10,275 nt of DNA. It comes from Candidatus Thorarchaeota archaeon. Its GTDB lineage: Archaea; Asgardarchaeota; Thorarchaeia; Thorarchaeales; Thorarchaeaceae. Below, in pieces: positions 1 to 5,956 of this stretch (its first letter is position 1; each line of letters begins with the position of its first letter). The DNA is taken from the NCBI GenBank assembly GCA_023134215.1, contig JAGLUV010000061.1:1-10275 (forward strand), read 5' to 3'. A program made the translations under genes and the position numbers. A model generated the notes under the pieces. That model did not search any database and had not been told where the DNA came from. It was given only the letters and a program-made list of their open reading frames with translations.

Positions 1-2
1 AC

Positions 3-833
3 CCCAGCGAGAACCCAGTGCTTCTAACTGAAGCGCCGTTCAATCCCCGAGAAAATAGAGAACGAATGGCATCTGTCATGTTCGACAACTTCGGAGTACC
101 CGCAGTATATGTCGCAACGCAAGCAGTGCTATCGCTATACGCATCAGGTCGGACAACTGGTCTGGTTATAGACTCTGGTGATGGTGTGACACACATAGTC
201 CCAATCTACGAGGGCTTTGCTATCTCACATGCCATCGCGAGAATCGATCTTGCAGGCCGTGACGTCACCGAGTATCTGCGCAGACTGCTCAGACAGAGGG
301 GTTACACCTTTGTCAGCGGCGCAGAGAAGGAGATTGTCCGAGACATCAAGGAAAAACTCTGCTATGTTGCCCTCGATCCCGAACGTGAGAGGACCGTTGC
401 AGACAAGGCAGGCGTTGACAAGCCGTACATGCTCCCCGATGGCGATGTGATCACTATTGGCGCAGAGCGCTTCCAAGCTCCCGAGTTGTTCTTCAACCCG
501 AGCGCCATTGGCTTGGACACGAAGCCGCTCGATGAGCACATCTATGGCTCAATCAAGGCATGTGACGTCGACTTGAGACGTGACCTGTACGCGAACATCG
601 TGTTGTCAGGTGGCTCGACCATGTTCCCAGGACTTAAGGAGAGGCTCCACAAGGAGATCACCGAACTAGTCCCAGAGAACGTCGAGGTTCGCATCATTGC
701 TCCTCCTGAGAGGCAGTACTCAGTCTGGATTGGTGGAAGCATCCTTGCTTCACTGAAGACCTTCCAGAAGATGTGGGTCAGCCGCAAGGAGTTCGATGAA
801 GCAGGGCCCGAAGTCATTCACAGATGCATCTAG
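3..833 (+). CDS. Actin, 5'-truncated by the window edge
   Basis: This is the C-terminal ~276 residues of an actin, the ATP-dependent filament-forming cytoskeletal protein. The reading frame is open to the left edge and already matches actin there ([12 protein letters not shown] against eukaryotic [11 protein letters not shown], near residue 100). The GTG at 18 is therefore an internal valine, not the start, and about 100 N-terminal residues are missing. Visible hallmarks are the phosphate-2 loop DSGDGVTH, the subdomain 4 motif [16 protein letters not shown], the adenine-side loop [30 protein letters not shown], and a C-terminal tail ending HRCI. Identity to eukaryotic actin is high, as in Asgard 'lokiactins', rather than the distant crenactin or MreB type. 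One oddity: the lysine following PPER in eukaryotic actin (K336, beside the nucleotide) is glutamine here. The gene is convergent with the zinc-ribbon gene, and a related tail fragment lies at 2173-2222. The family call is very secure. Confidence 0.97.
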   Translation, partial: PSENPVLLTEAPFNPRENRERMASVMFDNFGVPAVYVATQAVLSLYASGRTTGLVIDSGDGVTHIVPIYEGFAISHAIARIDLAGRDVTEYLRRLLRQRGYTFVSGAEKEIVRDIKEKLCYVALDPERERTVADKAGVDKPYMLPDGDVITIGAERFQAPELFFNPSAIGLDTKPLDEHIYGSIKACDVDLRRDLYANIVLSGGSTMFPGLKERLHKEITELVPENVEVRIIAPPERQYSVWIGGSILASLKTFQKMWVSRKEFDEAGPEVIHRCI

Positions 834-847
834 TGCAATTAGTTTCT

Positions 848-874
848 GAAGGTAGGGCTGCAAGGCCCTCCTTC
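848..874 (+). terminator. Hairpin in the actin 3' flank
   Basis: GAAGG (848-852) pairs with CCTTC (870-874), and AGGGC (854-858) pairs with GCCCT (865-869). There is a single T bulge at 853 and a six-base loop, TGCAAG. It lies 14 bases past the actin stop and is followed by the T-rich stretch TCTTTCTTTT (881-890), so it could end or protect the actin mRNA. A related, weaker hairpin lies at 2238-2263 behind the actin-tail relic. Structure is seen in the sequence; the terminator or stability role is inferred. Confidence 0.5.
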
Positions 875-885
875 AAACGCTCTTT

Positions 886-910
886 CTTTTCGATGTATTT
901 ACTTCGAAAG
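886..910. terminator. Inverted repeat between convergent genes
   Basis: CTTTTCGA (886-893) and TCGAAAG (904-910) form an imperfect inverted repeat (one-base bulge) around a 10-base AT-rich loop, midway between the convergent actin and zinc-ribbon stop codons. It may serve as a two-way transcription end. Thermodynamically it is modest, so this is a tentative call. Confidence 0.25.
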
Positions 911-940
911 ATGTTGGCTCTTCTCTTGCTAAACGAGCTT

Positions 941-2083
941 CTATTTTTTCCTGTCTAGCTCATGGATACGTTTGTCTATCGCCGCCTCTATCTTGCTAAT
1001 GCTCCTCTGAAGCTTCGTTAGCTGCTTCTCTCTGCTGGCAACTTCCTTCTTCCTATTATCCTCGGACTCGTAGTATTTCTTGCCCGCATCAATCAGTTCC
1101 TGTTTTGCCTGACTGAGTTGCTCCTTCAGACTCTCATAATGAATTTTCTTGGCCTCAGCTGCATTATGATACCTCTGGACCTCCGTATCTTGCTGCAAGC
1201 GAACACTATCAAGCTCGGACTCGATTTGCTTCAATTCGTTATGGACAATTTTATGATCAAGCAGCATTGGTCCTAGTTTGGCATCATTGAGATACTTCGG
1301 ATCATGTATCCCTGTTATTGGTGATTCAGCCTTGTTCTCTGCTTCTCGGGTCTGCGCAACGTCTGCAGCTTCGATGACCCGTTCTGGAGCAACTGGCGGT
1401 GGTGCAACTTCCACAACAGGTTCCTTGGCTTGCAGGACCGGTATAGCTCGGGGAAGGGGCTTCGGTGAAAGCTTGGCTTCCTCCTCTCGCGGTTTCACTT
1501 CGGGCTCAGCTTTGGGGGCGAGTGTCGGCTTGGCGCTGGTGATATGCTCTTCAACGGGCGGGGGAGTGACAACGGGTGCGATTCCGCTTTCTGATGTTCT
1601 CTGTGGGGACAGTTCTGCTTGGACCATCGATTCCGGCGGTTGAGTTATGGGGGCCTCTTGTGAATTCGCCATGCTCTCCATGAGCTCACGCACTTCGCTA
1701 GCCCTAAGCATCCTAGGCTCAACGATTGCCCCCTGGCCCTCCTCTGTGCCAACCTGATCCGCTCGATGAAATACATCCTTTGCTTTATTGAGCTCAGTCT
1801 TTCCCACATGATGTTCAGTTGTCCGCACCCTGTCTTGCTGAATCAAGCTCGGCTTAGCCAGTCCGCCACTTGTGATGATTCCCTCTGGCTTAGGAGTTGG
1901 GGGTTCCTTATGCGTTTCAGCCCTTGGTGCTGTTTCTCTAGTTGTGGGCTGCGCTGCCTCAGGAATGCGAGCTACCTCCTTTGGCTTTTCCTTCTTAATC
2001 GGTTGAATTAGAGAAGCTCCGCAGCGCACGCAGTACTTCCGAGTCACATTATTGCTTCTACCACACTTGATGCAGATTCTCAA
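941..2083 (-). CDS. Zinc-ribbon / low-complexity linker / coiled-coil protein, function unknown
   Basis: This protein of about 380 residues belongs to no family I recognise. From the start chosen here, an N-terminal zinc ribbon uses C4, C7, C18 and C21 (CIKCG and CVRCG). Residues ~30-270 are rich in Pro, Glu, Lys, Thr and Ala and are probably disordered. Residues ~280-380 are highly charged and Gln/Glu/Lys-rich with heptad-like spacing, a likely coiled coil ending HELDRKK. No signal peptide or membrane segment is seen. I chose the TTG at 2083 because it gives MRICIKCG, the usual layout of N-terminal zinc ribbons. A TATA-like TTTATT at 2162-2167 would also start the mRNA near 2138, downstream of the other possible TTG at 2152 (which would add 23 residues). 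No clear ribosome binding site is seen. A scaffold or cytoskeletal adaptor role is possible from shape and the actin neighbour, but unproven. Confidence 0.7.
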   Translation of the reverse strand: MRICIKCGRSNNVTRKYCVRCGASLIQPIKKEKPKEVARIPEAAQPTTRETAPRAETHKEPPTPKPEGIITSGGLAKPSLIQQDRVRTTEHHVGKTELNKAKDVFHRADQVGTEEGQGAIVEPRMLRASEVRELMESMANSQEAPITQPPESMVQAELSPQRTSESGIAPVVTPPPVEEHITSAKPTLAPKAEPEVKPREEEAKLSPKPLPRAIPVLQAKEPVVEVAPPPVAPERVIEAADVAQTREAENKAESPITGIHDPKYLNDAKLGPMLLDHKIVHNELKQIESELDSVRLQQDTEVQRYHNAAEAKKIHYESLKEQLSQAKQELIDAGKKYYESEDNRKKEVASREKQLTKLQRSISKIEAAIDKRIHELDRKK

Positions 2084-2158
2084 GGTTGCACGTCCGTGTT
2101 CAATAGCGCATGCTAATCGTTTTACACTTATCGTACGAGCGTTCGTTGGCAAATGCTA

Positions 2159-2168
2159 CAAATAAACA
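2159..2168 (-). promoter_or_regulatory. TATA-like box for the zinc-ribbon gene
   Basis: On the minus strand this reads TGTTTATTTG, resembling an archaeal TATA box. A start site ~25 bases downstream would fall near 2138, giving a ~55-base leader before the TTG at 2083. It abuts the actin-tail relic that begins at 2173. Confidence 0.4.
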
Positions 2169-2172
2169 TCAT

Positions 2173-2222
2173 GTCAGGAGTCCAATGAAGCGGGACCGGA
2201 GGCCAATTGTAAACGCATCTAG
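2173..2222 (+). pseudogene. Relic of the 3' end of a second actin gene
   Basis: Bases 2177-2222 align without gaps to 788-833, the last codons of the actin gene. By hand count 33 of 46 bases match, and both end in GCATCTAG with the stop codon in the same place. In the actin frame the relic reads ESNEAGPEANCKRI-stop against [18 protein letters not shown]. Four consecutive codons (A, G, P, E) differ only at the third base, the mark of past coding selection. Just upstream, GTCA (2173-2176) matches 777-780 if seven bases are missing, and no convincing similarity extends further left. There is no start and no body of an actin gene, so this is a dead fragment. It sits between the promoter of the zinc-ribbon gene and the GNAT gene. 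Confidence 0.7.
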
Positions 2223-2237
2223 GCGCAACTGGTTTCT

Positions 2238-2263
2238 GAAGGTGGGATGCAAGGCTTTTCTTC
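2238..2263 (+). other. Second copy of the actin 3' hairpin, weakened
   Basis: GAAGG (2238-2242) can pair with TCTTC (2259-2263), and GGG (2244-2246) can pair with TTT (2256-2258), mostly through G-U pairs. Compared with 848-874, the three right-arm changes are all C to T opposite G. They therefore keep wobble pairing in RNA, although simple C-to-T decay would look the same. Confidence 0.35.
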
Positions 2264-2318
2264 GAACCCTCATTTTCCACAGACAGCGACAGAAGAATAC
2301 CGGGCGAGAAGGCAACTG

Positions 2319-2324
2319 TTTATA
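2319..2324 (+). promoter_or_regulatory. TATA box for the GNAT gene
   Basis: TTTATA, within CTGTTTATACAT, is a good archaeal TATA box. It lies about 29 bases before the ATG at 2351, which predicts a leaderless or nearly leaderless mRNA. This agrees with the lack of a clear ribosome binding site there. Confidence 0.55.
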
Positions 2325-2350
2325 CATCCGCGTTGCTAAGTGGGAACGAT

Positions 2351-3349
2351 ATGAGTGAACTGGAGATAATCGTGGAACCTGCTGAGTCTTTCGAAGACTA
2401 TGAAGAGGCTTGGCTAGCGTGCATGAGTCATGTCCACTGGATTGAGGACCGTGGTCCGTTTGACTATCACTCGGATGAAGAACTAGAAGAGATACAGGAA
2501 GAGTTCGACAAACCTGAGAACACCTTCCTAGTTGCACGGCTGGATGATGATGACGAAATTGTGGGAGTCTTGGGCATCACGTCAGATGACAAAACGGGCT
2601 GGCTCAGGAGATGGGAACCAGGAGTGCCTCCCTTCGAGCGAGGCAGCGGTATTGCAGATGCACTCATGAAATTTGGCTTTTCGTTTCTGAAGGACAGAGG
2701 GGCTGAGAGGGTAAGATGCAGGCTGAGATATCCGCTTGACCGTCCAGATCTTATGGCATGGCACGCCCAATTGTACGATAGCTTTGGGTTCAAGAAGAAA
2801 GGACCCATGAGTGTGACGCTGTTGTTAGACCTGAGTCTGTCAATTCCACAGCCTACACCAGAGGACATAGTAGTCAAGACGCTTGATGACTTCACATTGG
2901 AGGAGCTCAGCGAGCTCACAGTAACGGCATTCACGTCTACCCCAGAGGATAGAGCTGTTCATGGTTACGACTCTGCAGTCACAGATTATGACCAAAGTCT
3001 TCAGATTCAACAGGCAGCCAAGGCCGGGAAGTTCGGTTACTCCCCTGCAGACTTCTGGAGGATTGCTATGGTAGACGGAGAGCTAGCTGGTCTGCTGATA
3101 GGATGGAAACCTGATTTCAAGTATCGGCCGCCCTTTGGCATAATAGGAGAACTTGGCGTATCCCCGAATTTCCGGAGAATCGGTGTCGCATCACTTTTGG
3201 TCAACCAGATTAACCAGCTGTTCTTGGAACATGGTTGTCAGTATTCATGGGTTGGTACACCGGAAACCAATCGCGGCGGTCTAGAACTCTACCAATCGCT
3301 AGGATTTGTTCCAATCATCGGGCTTATCGAGTACGAAATGACATTATAG
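2351..3349 (+). CDS. Tandem-domain GNAT N-acetyltransferase
   Basis: This 332-residue protein contains two GNAT (Gcn5-related acetyltransferase) domains, which use acetyl-CoA to acetylate an amine. The substrate cannot be told. Domain 1 (~5-160) has the core strand EIVGVLGI (69-76), the acetyl-CoA loop region ERGSGIA (96-102) and the typical late element LYDSFGFKKKG (141-151). Domain 2 (~172-332) is more canonical: DGELAGLLIG (242-251), ELGVSPNFRRIGVASLL (267-283) with the R-R-I-G-V-A pyrophosphate loop, and LYQSLGFVPI (313-322). Domain 1's loop departs more from the R/Q-x-x-G-x-G/A consensus, so it may be structural or have altered activity, as in other two-domain GNATs such as the mycothiol synthase group. 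I chose the ATG at 2351 over the upstream TTG at 2333 because the TATA box at 2319 predicts transcription starting near 2347. The gene stands alone and is divergent from the zinc-ribbon gene. Confidence 0.9.
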   Translation: MSELEIIVEPAESFEDYEEAWLACMSHVHWIEDRGPFDYHSDEELEEIQEEFDKPENTFLVARLDDDDEIVGVLGITSDDKTGWLRRWEPGVPPFERGSGIADALMKFGFSFLKDRGAERVRCRLRYPLDRPDLMAWHAQLYDSFGFKKKGPMSVTLLLDLSLSIPQPTPEDIVVKTLDDFTLEELSELTVTAFTSTPEDRAVHGYDSAVTDYDQSLQIQQAAKAGKFGYSPADFWRIAMVDGELAGLLIGWKPDFKYRPPFGIIGELGVSPNFRRIGVASLLVNQINQLFLEHGCQYSWVGTPETNRGGLELYQSLGFVPIIGLIEYEMTL

Positions 3350-3364
3350 GACTCTTAAAGAGTC
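3350..3364. terminator. Palindromic hairpin between convergent genes
   Basis: GACTCTTAAAGAGTC is a perfect inverted repeat (seven-base arms around one A; in RNA about five pairs and a TTAAA loop). It starts one base after the GNAT stop and ends ten bases before the stop of the convergent small gene. It is followed on the plus strand by the pyrimidine-rich CCTTTCTTC. It probably ends transcription from one or both sides. Confidence 0.5.
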
Positions 3365-3374
3365 AATCCTTTCT

Positions 3375-3644
3375 TCAGCTGCTTCCCTCGCTGACCACCT
3401 GTCTGAAGACCTCCTCGGCCTTGTCTTGACTGGGGAACTTGAGTCCGAACCATTTTTTCATATGGAGAATTAGAACCCAATCCTCCACCCATGCAACGGT
3501 GTACTTGGAAAGGTCTTCGATTTCCAGTGCCTTGAGAAATTCATTCTCAGCCACATCTTGGTCCATTGATTCGAAGTACAGTCCCGCTGCTTTCTTTACC
3601 CCTGCCATCTTGTGGTCACCTGAGCCTAGGTTTGTGTGAGCCAT
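3375..3644 (-). CDS. Small conserved-looking hypothetical protein (89 residues)
   Basis: I do not recognise this protein. It is a soluble, acidic 89-residue polypeptide with Met, Trp and Phe clusters (WVEDWVLILHMKKWFGLKF, about residues 51-69) and a charged helical end (DKAEEVFRQVV). It is predicted to be a small mixed alpha/beta fold without membrane segment or signal peptide. The ATG at 3644 is preferred over one 27 bases upstream because GGAG (3653-3656) lies eight bases before it, and the encoded start MAHTNLGSGDH is plausible. A weak TATA-like TATAGC lies on the minus strand around 3682-3687. The gene is convergent with the GNAT gene and divergent from the iron-sulphur gene. Neither relationship tells its role. 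Coding status rests on the ribosome binding site, the reading frame filling the gap between neighbours, and natural composition. Confidence 0.65.
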   Translation of the reverse strand: MAHTNLGSGDHKMAGVKKAAGLYFESMDQDVAENEFLKALEIEDLSKYTVAWVEDWVLILHMKKWFGLKFPSQDKAEEVFRQVVSEGSS

Positions 3645-3700
3645 TAAAAAAGCTCCTACAATCAAGTGCACTGGGGAACTAGCTATACGTCAATCACTAG

Positions 3701-3721
3701 GGAAATCGGTTTCCGTCGGAA
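3701..3721. promoter_or_regulatory. Overlapping palindromes upstream of the iron-sulphur gene promoter
   Basis: GGAAA-TCGG-TTTCC (3701-3714) overlaps TTCCG-T-CGGAA (3711-3721). Both are perfect, and they sit nine bases before the TATA-like TTTATG at 3730. This is the place where an archaeal activator or repressor would bind. Operator function is inferred. Confidence 0.3.
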
Positions 3722-3729
3722 CGTAACAC

Positions 3730-3735
3730 TTTATG
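3730..3735 (+). promoter_or_regulatory. TATA-like box for the iron-sulphur protein gene
   Basis: TTTATG in the context ACACTTTATGCC. A start ~25 bases downstream (about 3758) leaves a ~30-base leader that contains the ribosome binding site. Confidence 0.4.
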
Positions 3736-3778
3736 CCCGGTAGCGTTTTCACTGGTGCTTAAGGCCCCATGAACTGCA

Positions 3779-3784
3779 GGAGGA
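3779..3784 (+). promoter_or_regulatory. Ribosome binding site that fixes a GTG start
   Basis: GGAGGA lies four bases before the GTG at 3789. It is a strong Shine-Dalgarno match and the reason the GTG is taken as the start. Confidence 0.6.
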
Positions 3785-3788
3785 TTCG

Positions 3789-4886
3789 GTGACGACTGAA
3801 AACACTAATGACGCTTACGAACGACTTGCTGAGGTTCTCGATAAAATTCCGAATAGCTATGCAAGCGTGGAAGATGGAGCTCATCTCAAGGTCCTTCGAT
3901 GGATATTCACACCCGAGGAGGCAGACCTTGCCAGTCGGATGAAGTTGCGAGGGGAAACAGTAGAAGAGATGGCGGACCGACTCAAGCTAAATATCGAAGG
4001 AATGGAGAGTAAGCTCGAAACGATGTCCGAGAAGGGACAGATTCGCGCATGGAACTCGAGCACGGGCCGAAGATATGCATTGATCCCGTTTGCAGTCGGA
4101 ATCTATGAGGAACAGCTAGGTCGCATGGACAAGGAGTTTGCCCAGCTCGCCCAAGACTACTTTGTGAAGTGGGGTGGGGGCGAGCTCTTGGGCACCAAGC
4201 CTGCATTTTTCAGAGTGATACCAATCAACGCAGCAATCAAGACTGAGCTTGAAATCCATCCTTACGACGTGGCTGAGGAGATAATCAGGAGCTCCAAGTC
4301 TTGGGGTATCCGTGAGTGCATCTGCAAGAAACAGCAGGAGCTGTTGGGCAACCCCTGCAAGTACCCAAAATCAGTCTGCCTAATCTTTGCTCCCAAGAAA
4401 GAGAATGCCTTTGACGAAGACGAGTTGACTCAGTCCATAACGATGGAGGAGTCTCTGAAGATATTGCGCGAGTCCGAGGAAGCTGGTCTAGTTCATTGCA
4501 CTATGAACATCCAACGCGGCAACTACTACATTTGCAATTGCTGTACTTGTTGCTGCTATGTACTCAGAGCAGTTTCCCTATCCGGAGCACCTCACGCCTT
4601 TGTGAAAGCAAACTTCATTATCAGTGTGGACACCGAGCTATGCAGCGGATGCGGCACTTGCATTGAACGATGCCAGTTTGATGCGCTGAGCATCCCCGAA
4701 GACATCAGTGTGGTCAATCCTGATCTCTGTGTAGGATGTGGAGTCTGTGTCATAACTTGTCCCGAAGGCGCATTGGAACTGAAGTCGGTGAAAGCCGAGG
4801 AGATGAAGAAACCGATCGAATCATTCATGGACTGGATGACACAGAAGGCAATCTCCCGAGGCGTTGACCCCTCAGACCTGTTGTAG
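3789..4886 (+). CDS. Cys-rich protein with winged-helix-like N-terminus and two [4Fe-4S] clusters
   Basis: A 365-residue soluble iron-sulphur protein, probably an electron carrier or redox-sensing protein. Residues ~30-100 look like a winged helix (EEADLASRMKLRGETVEEMADRL). A middle Cys-rich region holds C177, C179, C190 and C197, then C237, C249, C251, C252, C254, C255 and C256, including the striking CNCCTCCC. The C-terminal ferredoxin domain has the two classic motifs: C285, C288, C291, C295 and C314, C317, C320, C324, which bind two 4Fe-4S clusters by cysteine exchange between motifs. The same layout (CxCxK, then ICNCCxCCC, then 2x4Fe-4S) occurs in proteins usually annotated only as '4Fe-4S dicluster-containing protein' in anaerobic bacteria and archaea, as I recall them. 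The start is GTG with a strong ribosome binding site. Its partner and reaction are unknown; none of the neighbours is an obvious redox enzyme. Confidence 0.85.
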   Translation: MTTENTNDAYERLAEVLDKIPNSYASVEDGAHLKVLRWIFTPEEADLASRMKLRGETVEEMADRLKLNIEGMESKLETMSEKGQIRAWNSSTGRRYALIPFAVGIYEEQLGRMDKEFAQLAQDYFVKWGGGELLGTKPAFFRVIPINAAIKTELEIHPYDVAEEIIRSSKSWGIRECICKKQQELLGNPCKYPKSVCLIFAPKKENAFDEDELTQSITMEESLKILRESEEAGLVHCTMNIQRGNYYICNCCTCCCYVLRAVSLSGAPHAFVKANFIISVDTELCSGCGTCIERCQFDALSIPEDISVVNPDLCVGCGVCVITCPEGALELKSVKAEEMKKPIESFMDWMTQKAISRGVDPSDLL

Positions 4887-4966
4887 ACGGATCTCCGCCT
4901 ACTGGTCATCCGACCTCCTCCATATCGCTTAAGTGGGTGAAAGACCGAGTATGGATGACTTGACAT

Positions 4967-5941
4967 ATGACAACGGACTCTGACGACACATCTGAAAAGA
5001 AGGGAAGAACCCAACGTCGTTCAAGGAAGTATATTCCTCATCTGGCGGAGTTCTACTTCAGGCCTGACCATGACTGGACTGCAGGTGACGCTCGCAAGAT
5101 ATTCGAGAAGAAGGCTCGCTTGATGGGAGGGATGGCTCTCGATACTGTACTATTCGAAGAGTGTGTCAAAGGAATGCAGCAACTTCCTGAAGGTTCAATT
5201 GACCTGGTCATTGCCGATCCTCCCTTTGGAATAGACTTCAACGGCAGGAGCGGTGCTTACAATCGCGATGAATCCTTTGTCATTGAGGGCTATAAGGAAG
5301 CGCAGGGAAGCTATGAAGACTTCACGGTCGATTGGATCGGTGAGTTACCGCGAGTCATGAAGCAACATGCTTCAGCGTACATCTTCAGTGGCTGGAACAA
5401 CTTGGAGTTTGTACTAAAAGGCGCCAGAGAGGCTGGATTAGCTCTACTTAACCACATCATATGGCACTATCCGTTTGGAGTCTTCACAAAGAAGCGGTTC
5501 GTCACCAGTCACTACCATGTGCTACTGTTGGCCAAGGACCCTCAGGAGTACTTCTTCAACAAGTTTGAACATTATCCTGAGGATGTATGGAGAATCAAGC
5601 GTCAGTACCGGGCTGGTCAAGAGAAGAATAGCACGAAGCTTCCTCTGGAAGTTGTAAGCAGATGTATTGATTTCTCATCCTGTCCAGGTGATGTCGTTCT
5701 AGACCCCTTCATGGGTAATGGAACCACTGCAGTGGCAGCCAAGGGGAACTGGCGACATTTCGTCGGATTTGAGATTAACCAGCAGTTGAAACCAATAATC
5801 GATAGTGAAACGGGGGGAATAAGGCCCGGACAGATGTATAGACCGTACACAGAACGGCTGCCATCGACAGAGGAATTGGGTGTTCTCCACCCCCGTGCGT
5901 ATAAGGAATATCTGAAAGCCGAGAAAGCCGGCAAGGGATGA
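4967..5941 (+). CDS. Beta-class site-specific DNA methyltransferase (N6-adenine or N4-cytosine)
   Basis: A 324-residue enzyme that transfers a methyl group from S-adenosylmethionine to an exocyclic amino group in DNA. The catalytic motif IV comes first (DLVIADPPFGIDF; DPPF at 84-87), and the SAM-binding motif I comes last (DPFMGNGTT, 246-254). This order defines the beta group. The ~60-residue N-terminal extension begins with a basic patch (KKGRTQRRSRKY, 11-22) that may touch DNA. The segment between the motifs, including the aromatic run IIWHYPFGVFTKKRF, would hold target recognition. DPPF rather than DPPY is a known variant. No restriction endonuclease is adjacent, so it looks like a solitary (regulatory or replication-linked) methyltransferase. 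The next gene starts 16 bases after its stop in the same direction, implying co-transcription. A CTTAAG element at 4929-4934 could be the TATA-like box, giving a short leader. Confidence 0.9.
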   Translation: MTTDSDDTSEKKGRTQRRSRKYIPHLAEFYFRPDHDWTAGDARKIFEKKARLMGGMALDTVLFEECVKGMQQLPEGSIDLVIADPPFGIDFNGRSGAYNRDESFVIEGYKEAQGSYEDFTVDWIGELPRVMKQHASAYIFSGWNNLEFVLKGAREAGLALLNHIIWHYPFGVFTKKRFVTSHYHVLLLAKDPQEYFFNKFEHYPEDVWRIKRQYRAGQEKNSTKLPLEVVSRCIDFSSCPGDVVLDPFMGNGTTAVAAKGNWRHFVGFEINQQLKPIIDSETGGIRPGQMYRPYTERLPSTEELGVLHPRAYKEYLKAEKAGKG

Positions 5942-5956
5942 CTGGATTGATGAGAG

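Larger units (their letters stand above)
2173..2277 (+). repeat. Direct repeat of the actin 3' end and flank (second copy; first copy 777-889)
   Basis: The similarity between the two copies continues past the stop codons. Both contain GTTTCTGAAGGT, then GGG, then TGCAAGGC, then CTTC, AAC and CTC in the same order. By hand about 39 of 50 columns match, with two single-base gaps (834-883 against 2223-2272). The non-coding part is therefore at least as well kept as the coding tail. The repeats are in direct orientation and bracket the zinc-ribbon gene. This could reflect an old tandem actin duplication that was later eroded. Confidence 0.7.

Noticed and set aside
18..833. GTG at 18 as the start of a complete 271-residue actin
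   Set aside because: The frame is open and actin-like upstream to base 3 (PSENP before VLLTEAP), so the gene is cut by the window edge and the GTG is an internal valine.
1278..1643. Plus-strand 121-codon frame opposite the zinc-ribbon gene
   Set aside because: Its Ser/Gly/Thr-rich product is the typical shadow of the Pro/Glu/Ala-rich linker encoded on the other strand.
777..2277. A mobile element bounded by the direct repeats, carrying the zinc-ribbon gene
   Set aside because: There is no transposase, no terminal inverted repeats and no target-site duplication. The repeats are themselves parts of an actin gene end, so duplication explains them better.
2110..2358. Plus-strand 82-codon frame across the divergent gap
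   Set aside because: It overlaps the zinc-ribbon gene start, the actin relic and the GNAT promoter, has no ribosome binding site and resembles no protein. It is a chance frame.
2683..2693. A third copy of GTTTCTGAAGG, part of the actin 3' repeat
   Set aside because: It lies inside the GNAT coding sequence, encodes FLKD in a normal GNAT helix, and similarity does not extend on either side.
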